Source: Palsa-1392 sp963819975 (GTDB lineage: Bacteria; Verrucomicrobiota; Verrucomicrobiia; Chthoniobacterales; UBA10450). From it: 64,000 nt of DNA. The DNA lies in NCBI GenBank assembly GCA_963819975.1, contig CAWFYE010000014.1:112707-176706 (forward strand), in the 5' to 3' direction. Made by a program: the position numbers and the translations under genes. The notes under the pieces are model-generated. The model was not told the origin of the DNA and ran no database searches. It was given only the letters and a program-made list of their open reading frames with translations. Positions 26,904 through 36,109 of this stretch are shown one piece after another (the first letter of the stretch is position 1; each line of letters opens with the position of its first letter).

Positions 26904-29105
26904 ATGAAAATTTTCAATCGTGGATCTGTCGCGTTGCTGCCCGCTTTGCTGGTCGTCGCGCTCGGGCTGCAACCGCTTCTGGCCAAGTCGGATTCCGAGC
27001 AGATCGGCCTCTCGGTCGGGCGTCTTCTCGAAGAAGGCCACTACACGCATCACCCGCTGGATGATGAGGTCTCGAAGAAACTCCTCACCGGTTACCTGGA
27101 AATTCTCGATTTCAGCCATCTCTTTTTCACCCAGAAAGACATCGACGCTTTCACTGCCAAATACGCCACGACCCTCGATGACGATATCCTGCTCGGAAAC
27201 CTGAAGCCGGCGCACGAAATCTTCGCCGTCTTTCAGAAGCGAGTGGAGGATCGAGTGAAGAAAATCAAGGAGCTGGTCAAGCAGCCGATGGATTTCAAGT
27301 CGAACGAAACCCTCGTGCTGAACCGGCAAAAAGCGCCCTGGCCGAAAGACGAAGCCGAGGCCGATCAGCTCTGGCGGGATCGGATTGCTAACGAGCTGCT
27401 CCAGGAGAAATTGAGCGATCACCCGATCGAGCCGGGACCGAAACTGGTCGAGCGCCGCTACGACCGGATGCTGCGCAATATCCACGAAGAAGACGCCGAG
27501 GAGCAGGTGAAGCTCTACCTCGACGCCCTTGCCCAGGCGTATGATCCACACTCCGAATACCTGAGCGCCTCCGACCTGAAGAATTTCAGCATCAATATGG
27601 GGCTCTCGCTCGTCGGCATCGGGGCGATGCTGCGGAGCGAAGACGGCTACGCCAAGATCGAGAGCCTCGTTGCCGGCGGCCCGGCGCAGACCAGCGGCCG
27701 GGTGAAGGTTGGCGACCGGATCAGCGCCGTCGCCCAGGGCTCGAAGGATTTCGTCGATGTCCGCGACATGCGTCTCGACAAAGTGGTCGAGCAGATTCGC
27801 GGAAAAAAAGGAACGAAGGTTCGTCTCCTCATCATCCCGGCGAGCTCAACCGATCCGTCTCAGCGGAAGACGATCGAGCTGGTGCGCGATGAAATTAAAC
27901 TGAAGGACCAGGAAGCGCGCGCCGACATCATCATCAAGAAGGATCGCGACGGAAATCCCGTAAAGCTTGGCTGGATCACTCTGCCCTCGTTCTACGCGGA
28001 CATGGATTCGCACAAAAAGAGCACGACCAAGGATGTGCTCGCGCTCTTGAAGCGGCTGAAGAAGGAAAAAATCGCCGGCCTTGTGATCGACCTGCGCCGG
28101 AACGGCGGCGGCTCGCTCGAAGAAGCGATTTCTCTCACCGGCCTCTTCTTTAAGTCCGGCCCGGTCGTGCAGACGAAAGGCGCCAATGAGCGGGTCGTGA
28201 TCTCGACTGATCCGGATCCCGGAATTGCTTACGACGGTCCGCTCGTCGTCCTGACCAGCCGGCAGAGCGCCTCGGCGAGCGAGATTTTCGCGGCCGCGCT
28301 GCAGGATTACGGCCGGGCCGTGATCGTGGGCGACAAAAGCACTTTCGGCAAAGGCACTGTCCAGACGATTCTGGAAATCGGCCGTTTCACTTCGCTTCTC
28401 GGAACCCGTTCGCAGGACGACGGCGCGCTCAAGTTGACCATCCAGAAATTCTACCGGGTCGCGGGCGGCTCGACCCAACTCCACGGCGTCACTTCCGACA
28501 TCGTCCTCCCGACTTTGACCGACCTGCCGGAATTCGGCGAGGGTGCGCTGAAAAACGCGCTCCCCTACGATGAAGTGCCGCCCGCGAAATACACTAAGTG
28601 GTCCGATACCCACCAACTCTTCCTCGACGAACTGAAAGCCCGCTCCGCCGCGCGCGTCGCGACTGATCCGGAATTCCATTACGTGCTGGAAGACTTGGAA
28701 CGGCTGCGCAAAAAACTGGATGACAACCGCATCTCGCTCAACGAAGACGTGCGCCGCCACGAGGTCGAAGAGCAGAAAGCGCGGAAAGAACTCCGCTCCA
28801 AGGAACGCCTCGCGCGGAAGGAAGAAGAACCCAGCATTTACCGGGTCACTCTGGAAACGATCGATGCCCCCAAGCTCGAGCTGATCATGTATCCTGGGAA
28901 AATTGCCGAGGCCAAAAGCAGGGATATGAAGGTCGCGCCAGAAGCCGCGACCGATGCGGACGACGGTACGGACGCGGATTCCGATCTTACGGGCGACGAC
29001 AGCAAGCCGGCAGCGATCGACCCGGAACGCGACGAGACGCTCAATATCCTCAGCGACCTTGTCCGTCTCACCGCCGGTCCGAAGACTGCCAGCACCTCGC
29101 GCTAA
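26904..29105 (+). CDS. prc: Carboxy-terminal processing protease, Prc/Tsp type (S41)
   Basis: 733 residues from ATG 26904 (MKIFNRGSVALLPALLVVALG signal), preferred to upstream codons that run through repeats. The order is N-terminal helical Prc domain, PDZ domain around residues 230-330 (SLVAGGPAQTSGRVKVGDRI), S41 protease domain with GLVIDLRRNGGGSL, catalytic Ser in SRQSASASEIF and Lys in GDKSTFGKGTVQ, then a C-terminal DUF3340-like helical domain. It is similar in layout to E. coli Prc (about 680). It degrades or trims periplasmic proteins at their C-termini. The acidic C-terminal tail is an addition. It is followed by the TPR/Exb operon after 138 bases. Confidence 0.92.
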   Translation: MKIFNRGSVALLPALLVVALGLQPLLAKSDSEQIGLSVGRLLEEGHYTHHPLDDEVSKKLLTGYLEILDFSHLFFTQKDIDAFTAKYATTLDDDILLGNLKPAHEIFAVFQKRVEDRVKKIKELVKQPMDFKSNETLVLNRQKAPWPKDEAEADQLWRDRIANELLQEKLSDHPIEPGPKLVERRYDRMLRNIHEEDAEEQVKLYLDALAQAYDPHSEYLSASDLKNFSINMGLSLVGIGAMLRSEDGYAKIESLVAGGPAQTSGRVKVGDRISAVAQGSKDFVDVRDMRLDKVVEQIRGKKGTKVRLLIIPASSTDPSQRKTIELVRDEIKLKDQEARADIIIKKDRDGNPVKLGWITLPSFYADMDSHKKSTTKDVLALLKRLKKEKIAGLVIDLRRNGGGSLEEAISLTGLFFKSGPVVQTKGANERVVISTDPDPGIAYDGPLVVLTSRQSASASEIFAAALQDYGRAVIVGDKSTFGKGTVQTILEIGRFTSLLGTRSQDDGALKLTIQKFYRVAGGSTQLHGVTSDIVLPTLTDLPEFGEGALKNALPYDEVPPAKYTKWSDTHQLFLDELKARSAARVATDPEFHYVLEDLERLRKKLDDNRISLNEDVRRHEVEEQKARKELRSKERLARKEEEPSIYRVTLETIDAPKLELIMYPGKIAEAKSRDMKVAPEAATDADDGTDADSDLTGDDSKPAAIDPERDETLNILSDLVRLTAGPKTASTSR

Positions 29106-29243
29106 TTCGTTAGGCAGCGATTCGTTTTAGCCGGGAATGGTGATGTTCGACTGCGCTGCCATCCGCCGGGGGTAACGACCCCGGCCACAGCGCCGGATAA
29201 AACCATCGACGACGGTGCGACTGCCTTGCTACATTCGTCGCCC

Positions 29244-32075
29244 ATGGAACGACTCGTTAGGCGTGCGTATCTCCTTTTCGCGCTGCTTTTTGTTGCCGGA
29301 TTCGCTGATCTGCGAGCTCAGGAGGCCGCTCCCGATCTTGCAACCGCCTACGGAGCAGCGATGGCGGATTTCCAGGCCGGCAATTACGCCAAAGCCGCCA
29401 GCGCGCTCGAAGCGCTCGTCGCCCGGGTTGAGGTCACGCCCCAAGTCGAGCCGATTTTCTACACGATCGGCTCCGCCTGGTTTAATGCCGGCGATTATCC
29501 GAAAGCGATCGCAGCCTTCAAAAACTACCAGGCCAAATTCCCCAGAGGCCCGCACGCCGGCGGCGCCGCTTTCGCCATCGCTCAGTCCAATTTGTTGAGC
29601 AAAAATTTTAAGGAAGCGGCCGCGCAGATGGCGGCACTGGAGAGCGATCCGGCCTTGCGCGAGCAGGCGCTGCTTTTCGAGGCCGAAGCGTTCAAGGCAG
29701 CCGGAAATGTCGACGGCGCGATTCGCGCCCTTGAAAAGCTGACCGGGCAGGAGATTCGCGACTCCGACGCGATGCGGGGCGCGACGATGCTGGCCCAGCT
29801 CTATGCGCAGAAGGGCGACGGCGCCAAGTCGTTGAAGATTCTCGAGACAATTCACCAGAAGATCGCGCTGGCGGACAACATCATCGAGCTCAACGCCCTG
29901 ACCGTCGATCTGGGCGACAAGTTCTATAACAAGCAGCAATTCAAGGAAGCGCTCGCCTGTTACCGCTACGCGTATCCGCGAGAGCAGATTATCCGGCTGC
30001 AAAACGATCGCATCGCCGGGATGCGGCGCCGGATCGAGCAGAACCTGGCCGCCGTCCGGGCCAACCCGTCCGAGATCACCCAGCTCGCGCCGGCTAATAA
30101 CCAGCTCAAGGAAAACATCGCCAACGCGCAAAAGTTGCTCGCGGATTTCGAGAAACTGCCCTCTATCACACCGGCCATTTATCTGCGTCTCGGTCGCTGC
30201 TTTTACGAACTCGATCGCAAATGGGAATCGGTCGTGGTCAACCAGGAAATCCTCGACTGGTTCAAGGAAGGACCGGAACGCGAGCCAGCGCTCTTCGGCC
30301 TGATCGTTGCTCTCGCGGACGTGAACCAGCCCGAGCGCGCCCAGGAACGTTGCCAACAATACCTGCGCGATTTCAAGAACGGCCCGAACGTCGCGACCGT
30401 CGGCTATTTGTTAGGCGCGTGTGCCCTCCAGGCCGGCAACCCGAAGGCGGCGGAAGCGTTTTTCGGCCGCATCCTCGAGTCGCAGCCGAAGAGTCCGTTC
30501 CGCGAACAGATTCGCTACCTCTTGGCCAACGCCAAGTTCGCCGCCGGCAACTACTCCGAAGCGGTCGCGGCCTATAACAAATATCTCGGGGAGTTTCCGA
30601 AAGGCGGGAACGCCGAGGACGTGAAATATCGGATCATCCTCTGCGCTCTCTTCGCCGGCAAATATCAGGACGCAATGAACCAGCTCCAGGAGTACATCGC
30701 GAAAAATCCAAAGAGCACTTTCCTGCCCGACGCGAAATACCGCCTCGCCGTCTGCAAATACGCTGCCTCGCTCTACGACGAAGTGATCGCCGATTGCCAG
30801 GCCTGGGAAAAACAATTTGGGAACGATCCGCAGCTCGGCGAAGTGCTCGCGCTCCTTGGCGACGCCTACGCGGCGAGCGACCGCGAGAGTGCCGCCATCC
30901 CGGTTTATATTCGTTCCTACCAGACCGCGACGACCGACGAGGAAATGAATTACTCGCTCCAGGCCACGAGCAAACTGCTCCAGAAACGCGGCGAATGGGA
31001 CAAGGTCGGGGAGCTTTACACAGGCTTCATCAAGGACAAGCCCGACAACCCGACGGTCGTCTCGGCCATTTACTGGATCGGCAAGGCGAAAGCGCACGAG
31101 GGAAAAATCGACGAGGCGAAGCAGCTCGCGGCCGACACGATCAAGAAATACATCGCCGATCCGACTCGGGACGCGGTCGAGCAATTGATTGCTCAGCTGG
31201 CTCAACTCTGCGTGAAGAAAAAGAAGCCCGCGGACACCGCCTCCGCGCCGGCTGAACAAGCAGCGCCTTCGCCCGCCGCGGAGCCGGAAGATCCGGGCGC
31301 GGAACTCGACCGCCTCCTTTCCTCAGCTGCGAACGAAGATTCGCCCACCGCGAAGGCGCGCATCCTTTTCGCGAAGGCCGAGCTCGGCCGGCTCCGGCGT
31401 CAACCCGCTGAGGAGGAAAGAAACATCGCGGAGATCGCGAGCCAGTTTAAGCCGGAAGATTTGAGCCCGCTGCTTCTGGGCGAAGCGGGCGATTACCTTT
31501 TGAGCCAGGGGAAGTTCGATCAGGCGGCGGGGTTTTATCAGCGGCTGATTGATGATTTCCCGAAGAGCCAGATGGTCGACTACGCCTATTGCGGTCTCGG
31601 CGAAATCGCCTACCAGAAGAAGGATTACCCGAAGGCGCTGCGCTATTTCAACGATGGCACGGAGAAGATCGCAGCCACCACAAAACTGAAAGACATCTCG
31701 CTCGGCCACGCGAAGACCCTGCTCGCGCTCGGCAAACTGGATGAAGCACAGAAGGGCTTCGAGCAGGTCGCGTCGGTCCGCGAATGGCGCGGCGAAGCGA
31801 CCGCCTACAGTGTCTATTCGTTGGGCCGGATCGCAGCCAAGCGCGGGAAGTGGGCGGAAGCGAACGCCTATTACCAGCGCGTTTACGTCGGCTACCAGAA
31901 GTTTCTGCCCTGGGTCGCGAAAGCCTATCTCGGGAGCGCGGAGAGTTTCGAAAAACTCGGCAAAACCCAGGAAGCGACCAACACCTATCGCGAGCTGCTC
32001 CGGAACGAGAAGCTCGCCAATTTCAGCGAAGCGGCCGAAGCACGGAAGCGGCTCGAGGCCCTGGGGCAGGGATGA
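29244..32075 (+). CDS. Large periplasmic tetratricopeptide-repeat protein
   Basis: 943 residues from ATG 29244, with signal peptide VRRAYLLFALLFVAGFADLRA. Nearly the whole mature part is TPR units of the YbgF/BamD type (for example YPKAIAAFKNYQAKFPRG, YSEAVAAYNKYLGEFPKG, YPKALRYFNDG). A low-complexity Ala/Pro/Glu linker lies near residue 665. It is the first gene of a five-gene cluster (TPR, TPR, ExbB, ExbD, ExbD), and its stop overlaps the next start. By analogy with Tol-Pal and gliding-type operons, it is probably a periplasmic scaffold driven by the proton channel. An octamer copy lies ten bases after the start. Confidence 0.85.
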   Translation: MERLVRRAYLLFALLFVAGFADLRAQEAAPDLATAYGAAMADFQAGNYAKAASALEALVARVEVTPQVEPIFYTIGSAWFNAGDYPKAIAAFKNYQAKFPRGPHAGGAAFAIAQSNLLSKNFKEAAAQMAALESDPALREQALLFEAEAFKAAGNVDGAIRALEKLTGQEIRDSDAMRGATMLAQLYAQKGDGAKSLKILETIHQKIALADNIIELNALTVDLGDKFYNKQQFKEALACYRYAYPREQIIRLQNDRIAGMRRRIEQNLAAVRANPSEITQLAPANNQLKENIANAQKLLADFEKLPSITPAIYLRLGRCFYELDRKWESVVVNQEILDWFKEGPEREPALFGLIVALADVNQPERAQERCQQYLRDFKNGPNVATVGYLLGACALQAGNPKAAEAFFGRILESQPKSPFREQIRYLLANAKFAAGNYSEAVAAYNKYLGEFPKGGNAEDVKYRIILCALFAGKYQDAMNQLQEYIAKNPKSTFLPDAKYRLAVCKYAASLYDEVIADCQAWEKQFGNDPQLGEVLALLGDAYAASDRESAAIPVYIRSYQTATTDEEMNYSLQATSKLLQKRGEWDKVGELYTGFIKDKPDNPTVVSAIYWIGKAKAHEGKIDEAKQLAADTIKKYIADPTRDAVEQLIAQLAQLCVKKKKPADTASAPAEQAAPSPAAEPEDPGAELDRLLSSAANEDSPTAKARILFAKAELGRLRRQPAEEERNIAEIASQFKPEDLSPLLLGEAGDYLLSQGKFDQAAGFYQRLIDDFPKSQMVDYAYCGLGEIAYQKKDYPKALRYFNDGTEKIAATTKLKDISLGHAKTLLALGKLDEAQKGFEQVASVREWRGEATAYSVYSLGRIAAKRGKWAEANAYYQRVYVGYQKFLPWVAKAYLGSAESFEKLGKTQEATNTYRELLRNEKLANFSEAAEARKRLEALGQG

Positions 32076-32893
32076 TGAAGACTCTCTATTTTGCAATCGT
32101 CCTCCTCCTCGTTCTCGTCTCTCCGTTAGGCGCCCAGAGCATTCTCCTCAAGACTGGTCAGACGATTGAGACCAAGGGCGTGCGTCGTTCCGCCGACATG
32201 GTCATGGGCAAGGTGCAGGTCGGCGCGAGCAGTGGCGAAGTCGGTTATCAGGCGTCCACGATTGCCAGAATCAATTTCCCCGAGCCGCCGCAGTTGAAAA
32301 CGACAGCCGCTTTTCTTTCCCAGGGTCAGCCGGAGAAAGCCCTCGCCAACATCGAGCCGGTCGTGAAGTATTACGAACCTTTCCGCGATCTGCCGGGGAA
32401 TTTCTGGGCGCCGGCTGCCTTGCTCAAGGTCTCCGCCTTGAGTGGAATGAAGCTCGACAAACAGGCCGAAGCACTCGGGGACGAAATCCGCAAAAGCGTA
32501 ACCGATCCCGAAACTGCCCGTGCCGCTCAGCTCCAACTCGTCGCCGGCCTCGTGCGCCACGAGGATTTCGAGAAGGCACTTCGACTTTGCGACGGCGTGA
32601 TCAAGGGGAGCGCTCAAGCCGACGTCCTCGCCGAAGCCTGGGTTCGGAAAGGCGACGCCCTCCTCGCGCAACGGCAGTGGGACGGCGCCGTCCTCGCCTA
32701 CCTGCATGTGCCGGTTTTTTACGAGGACGAAACACGCTGGATGCCGCAAGCGCTTCTCGGCAGTGCGCGCGCGTTCCGCGGTTTGGAAGACTTGGACCGG
32801 GCGAAGAGATCGCTTAATGATCTGACCGCCGAATATCCGAAATCGGCGCAGGCGGAGATCGCCCGGGCTGAATTGCAGAAGATGCCAAAATGA
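32072..32893 (+). CDS. Secreted TPR-like protein of the ExbB/ExbD operon
   Basis: 273 residues; ATG 32072 overlaps the previous TGA (ATGATGA, with a second ATG at 32075). The signal peptide LYFAIVLLLVLVSPLGAQS is clear. An SH3-like beta segment (ILLKTGQTIETKGVRR) is followed by about four helical repeats with TPR spacing (EKALRLCDGVIKGSAQADVL, LDRAKRSLNDLTAEYPKS). Its TGA overlaps the exbB ATG, so translation of TPR-TPR-ExbB is coupled. It likely works with the larger TPR protein in the periplasm. Confidence 0.75.
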   Translation: MMKTLYFAIVLLLVLVSPLGAQSILLKTGQTIETKGVRRSADMVMGKVQVGASSGEVGYQASTIARINFPEPPQLKTTAAFLSQGQPEKALANIEPVVKYYEPFRDLPGNFWAPAALLKVSALSGMKLDKQAEALGDEIRKSVTDPETARAAQLQLVAGLVRHEDFEKALRLCDGVIKGSAQADVLAEAWVRKGDALLAQRQWDGAVLAYLHVPVFYEDETRWMPQALLGSARAFRGLEDLDRAKRSLNDLTAEYPKSAQAEIARAELQKMPK

Positions 32894-33759
32894 AAAACGA
32901 GATACGACAGATGATTCGCCTAACGAGAACCAAGCGGTTCGCCAGCCTCCTCGCCATCGGCCTGACGGGCGCCTTTTTACTCCTTGCTACGCCCGGCTTT
33001 GGGCAGGCCGCCGCTACACCCGCGCCCGCCCCCGGGGTCCATTCCAAGACGCTCTGGGAACAGATCAAGGAAGGCGGCTGGGTCATGTTTCCGATCGCGC
33101 TCTGCTCGATCGCGACCCTTTACCTGATCGGCGACGGGATCATTCGGACGAGCCGGAAAAAAAACGCGCCGCCTGAACAGGAGGAAGCGCTCAAGACTCT
33201 CTTCCGGCAGGGCGACTACGTCGGCGCGCACAGCTATTGCAAAACCAATCCGTCGCCTCTCACCAACGTCCTGCGGACTGGCATCAGCCTGCTCGGGGAA
33301 GGCAAGGAAGTGGCGGAAGACGGCATGATTGGCGCGCTCTCCAAGGAAAATTCGCAGATGCAGACCTACATCAGCTACCTCTCGGTCATCGGTGTCACCA
33401 CCCCGATGATCGGTTTGTTAGGCACCGTCACCGGCATGATCAAGGCCTTCGCCAAACTCGGCTCAAGCGGGATCGGCGATCCTTCGGGTCTGTCGGCCGC
33501 GATCGGCGAAGTTCTGGTCGCGACCGCGAGCGGCCTGGTCATCGCCATCCCGGCCTTCGGTGCCTTTTATTTCCTGCGCAACCGCGCAACCGATTCGCTC
33601 CACCACATTCAGGACATCGTGAACAGCCTCTTCCGCAAGATGCCCTACGAGGCGCTCTCCGGAGTTCATCTCGGTGATGACGAACTTTTCGCCGCCACGC
33701 CTAACTGGCTCGCGCCCGACGCTCCGCCGGAACAGAATTCGACCGAGCAGTTGGCCTAA
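32890..33759 (+). CDS. exbB: MotA/TolQ/ExbB family proton channel protein
   Basis: 289 residues. An N-terminal hydrophobic segment (residues 17-40) looks like a signal or extra helix, followed by a PAPAP linker. The family core follows: TM helix VMFPIALCSIATLYLIGD, then the conserved ISYLSVIGVTTPMIGLLGTV and the last helix with EVLVATASGLVIAIPAF, whose Thr/Ser positions line the proton path in ExbB/TolQ. It forms the inner-membrane channel with the two ExbD-like proteins. The TAA stop is part of an octamer copy (33755), which runs straight into the GAGGAG ribosome-binding site of the next gene. Confidence 0.9.
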   Translation: MKNEIRQMIRLTRTKRFASLLAIGLTGAFLLLATPGFGQAAATPAPAPGVHSKTLWEQIKEGGWVMFPIALCSIATLYLIGDGIIRTSRKKNAPPEQEEALKTLFRQGDYVGAHSYCKTNPSPLTNVLRTGISLLGEGKEVAEDGMIGALSKENSQMQTYISYLSVIGVTTPMIGLLGTVTGMIKAFAKLGSSGIGDPSGLSAAIGEVLVATASGLVIAIPAFGAFYFLRNRATDSLHHIQDIVNSLFRKMPYEALSGVHLGDDELFAATPNWLAPDAPPEQNSTEQLA

Positions 33760-33774
33760 CGAGGAGAAACGGGA

Positions 33775-34236
33775 ATGGCAGGTGGAGGCGGAGGCAGCGA
33801 ATCGGGCGAACCTGAATTTCAGGTCGCGCCGATGATTGACGTGCTCCTGACCATTCTCGTTTTCTTTATGACCATCACCTCGGCTCAGGTCTTGAAGGTC
33901 GATAAATCGATCCAGTTGCCGATCGCGAAGGACGCGCAGAAAAAAGACAACACCCGGGCGGAAGCAATCGTCAACGTGCGCTGGAAGCTGCCGGCAAAAA
34001 AGGCCCAATTCGTTTTCGATGACCGGGTTTTTCAGAACGCGAACGAAATGGTCGAGCCGATCAAGACGGCCCGCATCACGGGTGAGAAAAAAATCACCGC
34101 CGGGGCGAACCCGACCTTCCGCGCCGTCATTCGCGGCGATCGCGACGTCCCGGCGATCTACGTTTCCCAGGCGATGAATGCCTGCGCGGAAGCCGGGATC
34201 AGCGACATCTCGTTTTCAGCCGTGAACAAGGAATAA
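33775..34236 (+). CDS. exbD: ExbD/TolR family protein (first copy)
   Basis: 153 residues. The single transmembrane helix near residues 20-40 (APMIDVLLTILVFFMTITS) carries the conserved Asp that takes part in proton transfer in ExbD/TolR. The periplasmic domain follows with the usual AEAIVNVRW and VIRGDRDVPAIYVSQAM strands. It starts 15 bases after exbB with a strong ribosome-binding site, and the second exbD begins two bases after its stop. Confidence 0.9.
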   Translation: MAGGGGGSESGEPEFQVAPMIDVLLTILVFFMTITSAQVLKVDKSIQLPIAKDAQKKDNTRAEAIVNVRWKLPAKKAQFVFDDRVFQNANEMVEPIKTARITGEKKITAGANPTFRAVIRGDRDVPAIYVSQAMNACAEAGISDISFSAVNKE

Positions 34237-34238
34237 CG

Positions 34239-34682
34239 ATGCGGCTTCAACTCAATCCCAGCGAAGGCAATCTCGGTTTCCAGATCGCGCCGATGATCGA
34301 CGTCGTCTTCGTGATCATGCTCTTTTTCATGGTCATGGCCGGCGCGGTTAAAGTGGAGAACGAGCTGAATACGCAATTGCCCGGGACCGCAGAGACTTCG
34401 TCTTCAACTGATTTTGTCGACGAGCAGATCATCACCATTTCCGATACCGGCGAAGTTTCGCTGAACGACGAGCCTTTCGATTCCGCGACCAGCCAGGATT
34501 TGCCGAAGCTCAAGGGCACGCTCATGCGGCTCAAGCAAAATGCCGATGCCGCCAAGACGCCGGCGGTGGTCACGATCATCAGCGACACCCAGGCTAAATA
34601 CAGCCGCACGATCGACGTCCTCGATGCCCTGGCAGTGGCGAAGATCGACAACGTCACCTTCACGGTGGCGGAAGAAGAGTGA
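34239..34682 (+). CDS. exbD: ExbD/TolR family protein (second copy)
   Basis: 147 residues with APMIDVVFVIMLFFMVMAG as the single transmembrane helix and its conserved Asp, then a periplasmic ExbD/TolR domain (QIITISDTGEVSLND, VVTIISDTQAKYSRTIDVLD). It differs enough from the first copy to suggest a heteromeric ExbD pair and not a recent duplication. It is the last gene of the operon and is convergent with the anti-sigma gene 42 bases away. Confidence 0.9.
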   Translation: MRLQLNPSEGNLGFQIAPMIDVVFVIMLFFMVMAGAVKVENELNTQLPGTAETSSSTDFVDEQIITISDTGEVSLNDEPFDSATSQDLPKLKGTLMRLKQNADAAKTPAVVTIISDTQAKYSRTIDVLDALAVAKIDNVTFTVAEEE

Positions 34683-34724
34683 CGCCAAGCCCGGGTCGGA
34701 GCGCCTTAGACTAGCCGCATGCGG

Positions 34725-35468
34725 TCAGGCGTGCGGCAGGTAGCGTTGCACCGCCGTCTTATCCCCCTGCACCGCGATCATGTAGACGCGGCCGTTCTCC
34801 GCCCAGGCCGCCGTCGTCCAATCACCAGTATTAGTGTAGACCGGCGGACTCCCGGGCTTCATCTGCGGCATCGCGGCCCGATTGACGACAAAGAGATGCG
34901 CGAGCCCATCCGGACCCCGTTGAAAGCAAATCAGCGTCACGGTTTGTCCGCGAAAGGAAAGGAGCCGGCAGCCCAGCGGCTGCAAGGCAGCCAGATTCGG
35001 TGGGATAAACTGGGGCGCGGCGTCCTTTTGCGAGAGCCATTTTTCAATTTTCCCCAGATTGTCGCTCTCCATGTCGAGCGCGCCGCCAAGGCGAATGAAA
35101 CTCACCATCTCTTGTGCGTAATTCGAAACCCGCACTTCGGGCGGAGCCGGGCGGAAGAGACTAACGACCTGAACGAGCAGGAAAAGGAGAGCGGCAACCC
35201 CCGCCAGCTTGACCACCCAACTCCAGGGGCGTGACGCCTCCGGCGGCGGGGCCAACTGGGCAAGGATGCGAGTCTTCAAGCCAAACGGCGCCGGCACGGC
35301 CTCGAGATGGGCAGCGATCGCGCGATCGAAGGCTTGCTCCTCGGCAAACCAGTGGGCCAGCGCCGGATTGCGCGCCGCCTCCTGCAGGGCGGCCGCGATC
35401 TGCGGATCGTCCACTTCCATGCCGGGGGCATACGCCTGCAAAATCAAGCGGGCCTCTTGTTCATCCAT
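34725..35468 (-). CDS. Putative membrane anti-sigma factor
   Basis: 247 residues with one transmembrane helix around 85-103 (LAGVAALLFLLVQVVSLF). The cytoplasmic N-terminus is acidic and helical (MDEQEARLILQAYAPG) and lacks the HxxxCxxC zinc motif of ZAS anti-sigmas. The extracytoplasmic C-terminal domain includes GCRLLSFRGQTVTLICFQRG, which resembles the sensor part of DUF3379-type proteins. It overlaps the upstream ECF sigma gene by eight bases. That position is what suggests anti-sigma function; the sequence alone would not. Confidence 0.7.
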   Translation of the reverse strand: MDEQEARLILQAYAPGMEVDDPQIAAALQEAARNPALAHWFAEEQAFDRAIAAHLEAVPAPFGLKTRILAQLAPPPEASRPWSWVVKLAGVAALLFLLVQVVSLFRPAPPEVRVSNYAQEMVSFIRLGGALDMESDNLGKIEKWLSQKDAAPQFIPPNLAALQPLGCRLLSFRGQTVTLICFQRGPDGLAHLFVVNRAAMPQMKPGSPPVYTNTGDWTTAAWAENGRVYMIAVQGDKTAVQRYLPHA

Positions 35469-35991
35469 GCTGTTCTTCTCTGTCTTTGTTGGTCGTTAGG
35501 CCGACGCGGTCCGCGAGGGCTTTGCGCAGTTGCTCTTTACCGCGGGAGATGCGCGACATGACCGTGCCAATCGGTACCTCGAGCGTTTCCGCGATCTCTT
35601 TATAGGAAAGTTGTTGCAGATAGAAAAGAGTAAGCGGCGCGCGATATATTTCCTCGAGCGCGAAAAGAGCGCGCTGCACGATGTCGCCGTCGAGCTGATT
35701 GACGACCGACGCCGGCACGGCCTGGGCGCTGATTGCTTCCGGATTGCTCTCCGCTTCCACAAAACGGTCCTGCTGCCGTTTGCGTCCCAGGAATTCCCGG
35801 TAGAGCGAAGTGAAGAGCCAGGTCTTCACCTTGGTCGGATCGCGCAATTGGTGCCCCTTCGAAGCCCAAAGAAGGAACGTCTGCTGCGTGAGGTCGGCGG
35901 CATCCGATTCCTGGCGGCTAAGAGAGAGCGCAAAGCGATAGAGCGGCATGTAAAAATCTTCGACCAACTTTTCGAAGTCGAGCGTCGCCAC
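35461..35991 (-). CDS. ECF-type RNA polymerase sigma factor
   Basis: 176 residues. Region 2 spans about residues 8-75, with DLTQQTFLLWASKGHQL (the usual D.aQetf..) and VKTWLFTSLYREFLGRKR. Region 4 spans about 115-165, with LTLFYLQQLSYKEIAETLEVPIGTVMSRISRGKEQL forming the helix-turn-helix that reads the -35. It is probably held inactive by the membrane protein encoded by the overlapping downstream gene. No target promoter can be proven from this window. An octamer copy lies in its last codons, encoding Gly-Leu-Thr-Thr. Confidence 0.9.
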   Translation of the reverse strand: MATLDFEKLVEDFYMPLYRFALSLSRQESDAADLTQQTFLLWASKGHQLRDPTKVKTWLFTSLYREFLGRKRQQDRFVEAESNPEAISAQAVPASVVNQLDGDIVQRALFALEEIYRAPLTLFYLQQLSYKEIAETLEVPIGTVMSRISRGKEQLRKALADRVGLTTNKDREEQHG

Positions 35992-36109
35992 CTTCCGACC
36001 GTAGGCGAGGTCGCAATGCCCGCCAAGGAAATCGAAGGCGAGCGAGAGGCTTCACTTTCAAAAGGTGCGAGGCGAGAGCGGAAGGATTATTCCGTCTCTG
36101 CCGGGTCGA

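Noticed and set aside
27846..28760. 304-codon minus-strand frame opposite the Prc protease
   Set aside because: Antisense to the conserved PDZ and S41 domains; no start context and no motif.
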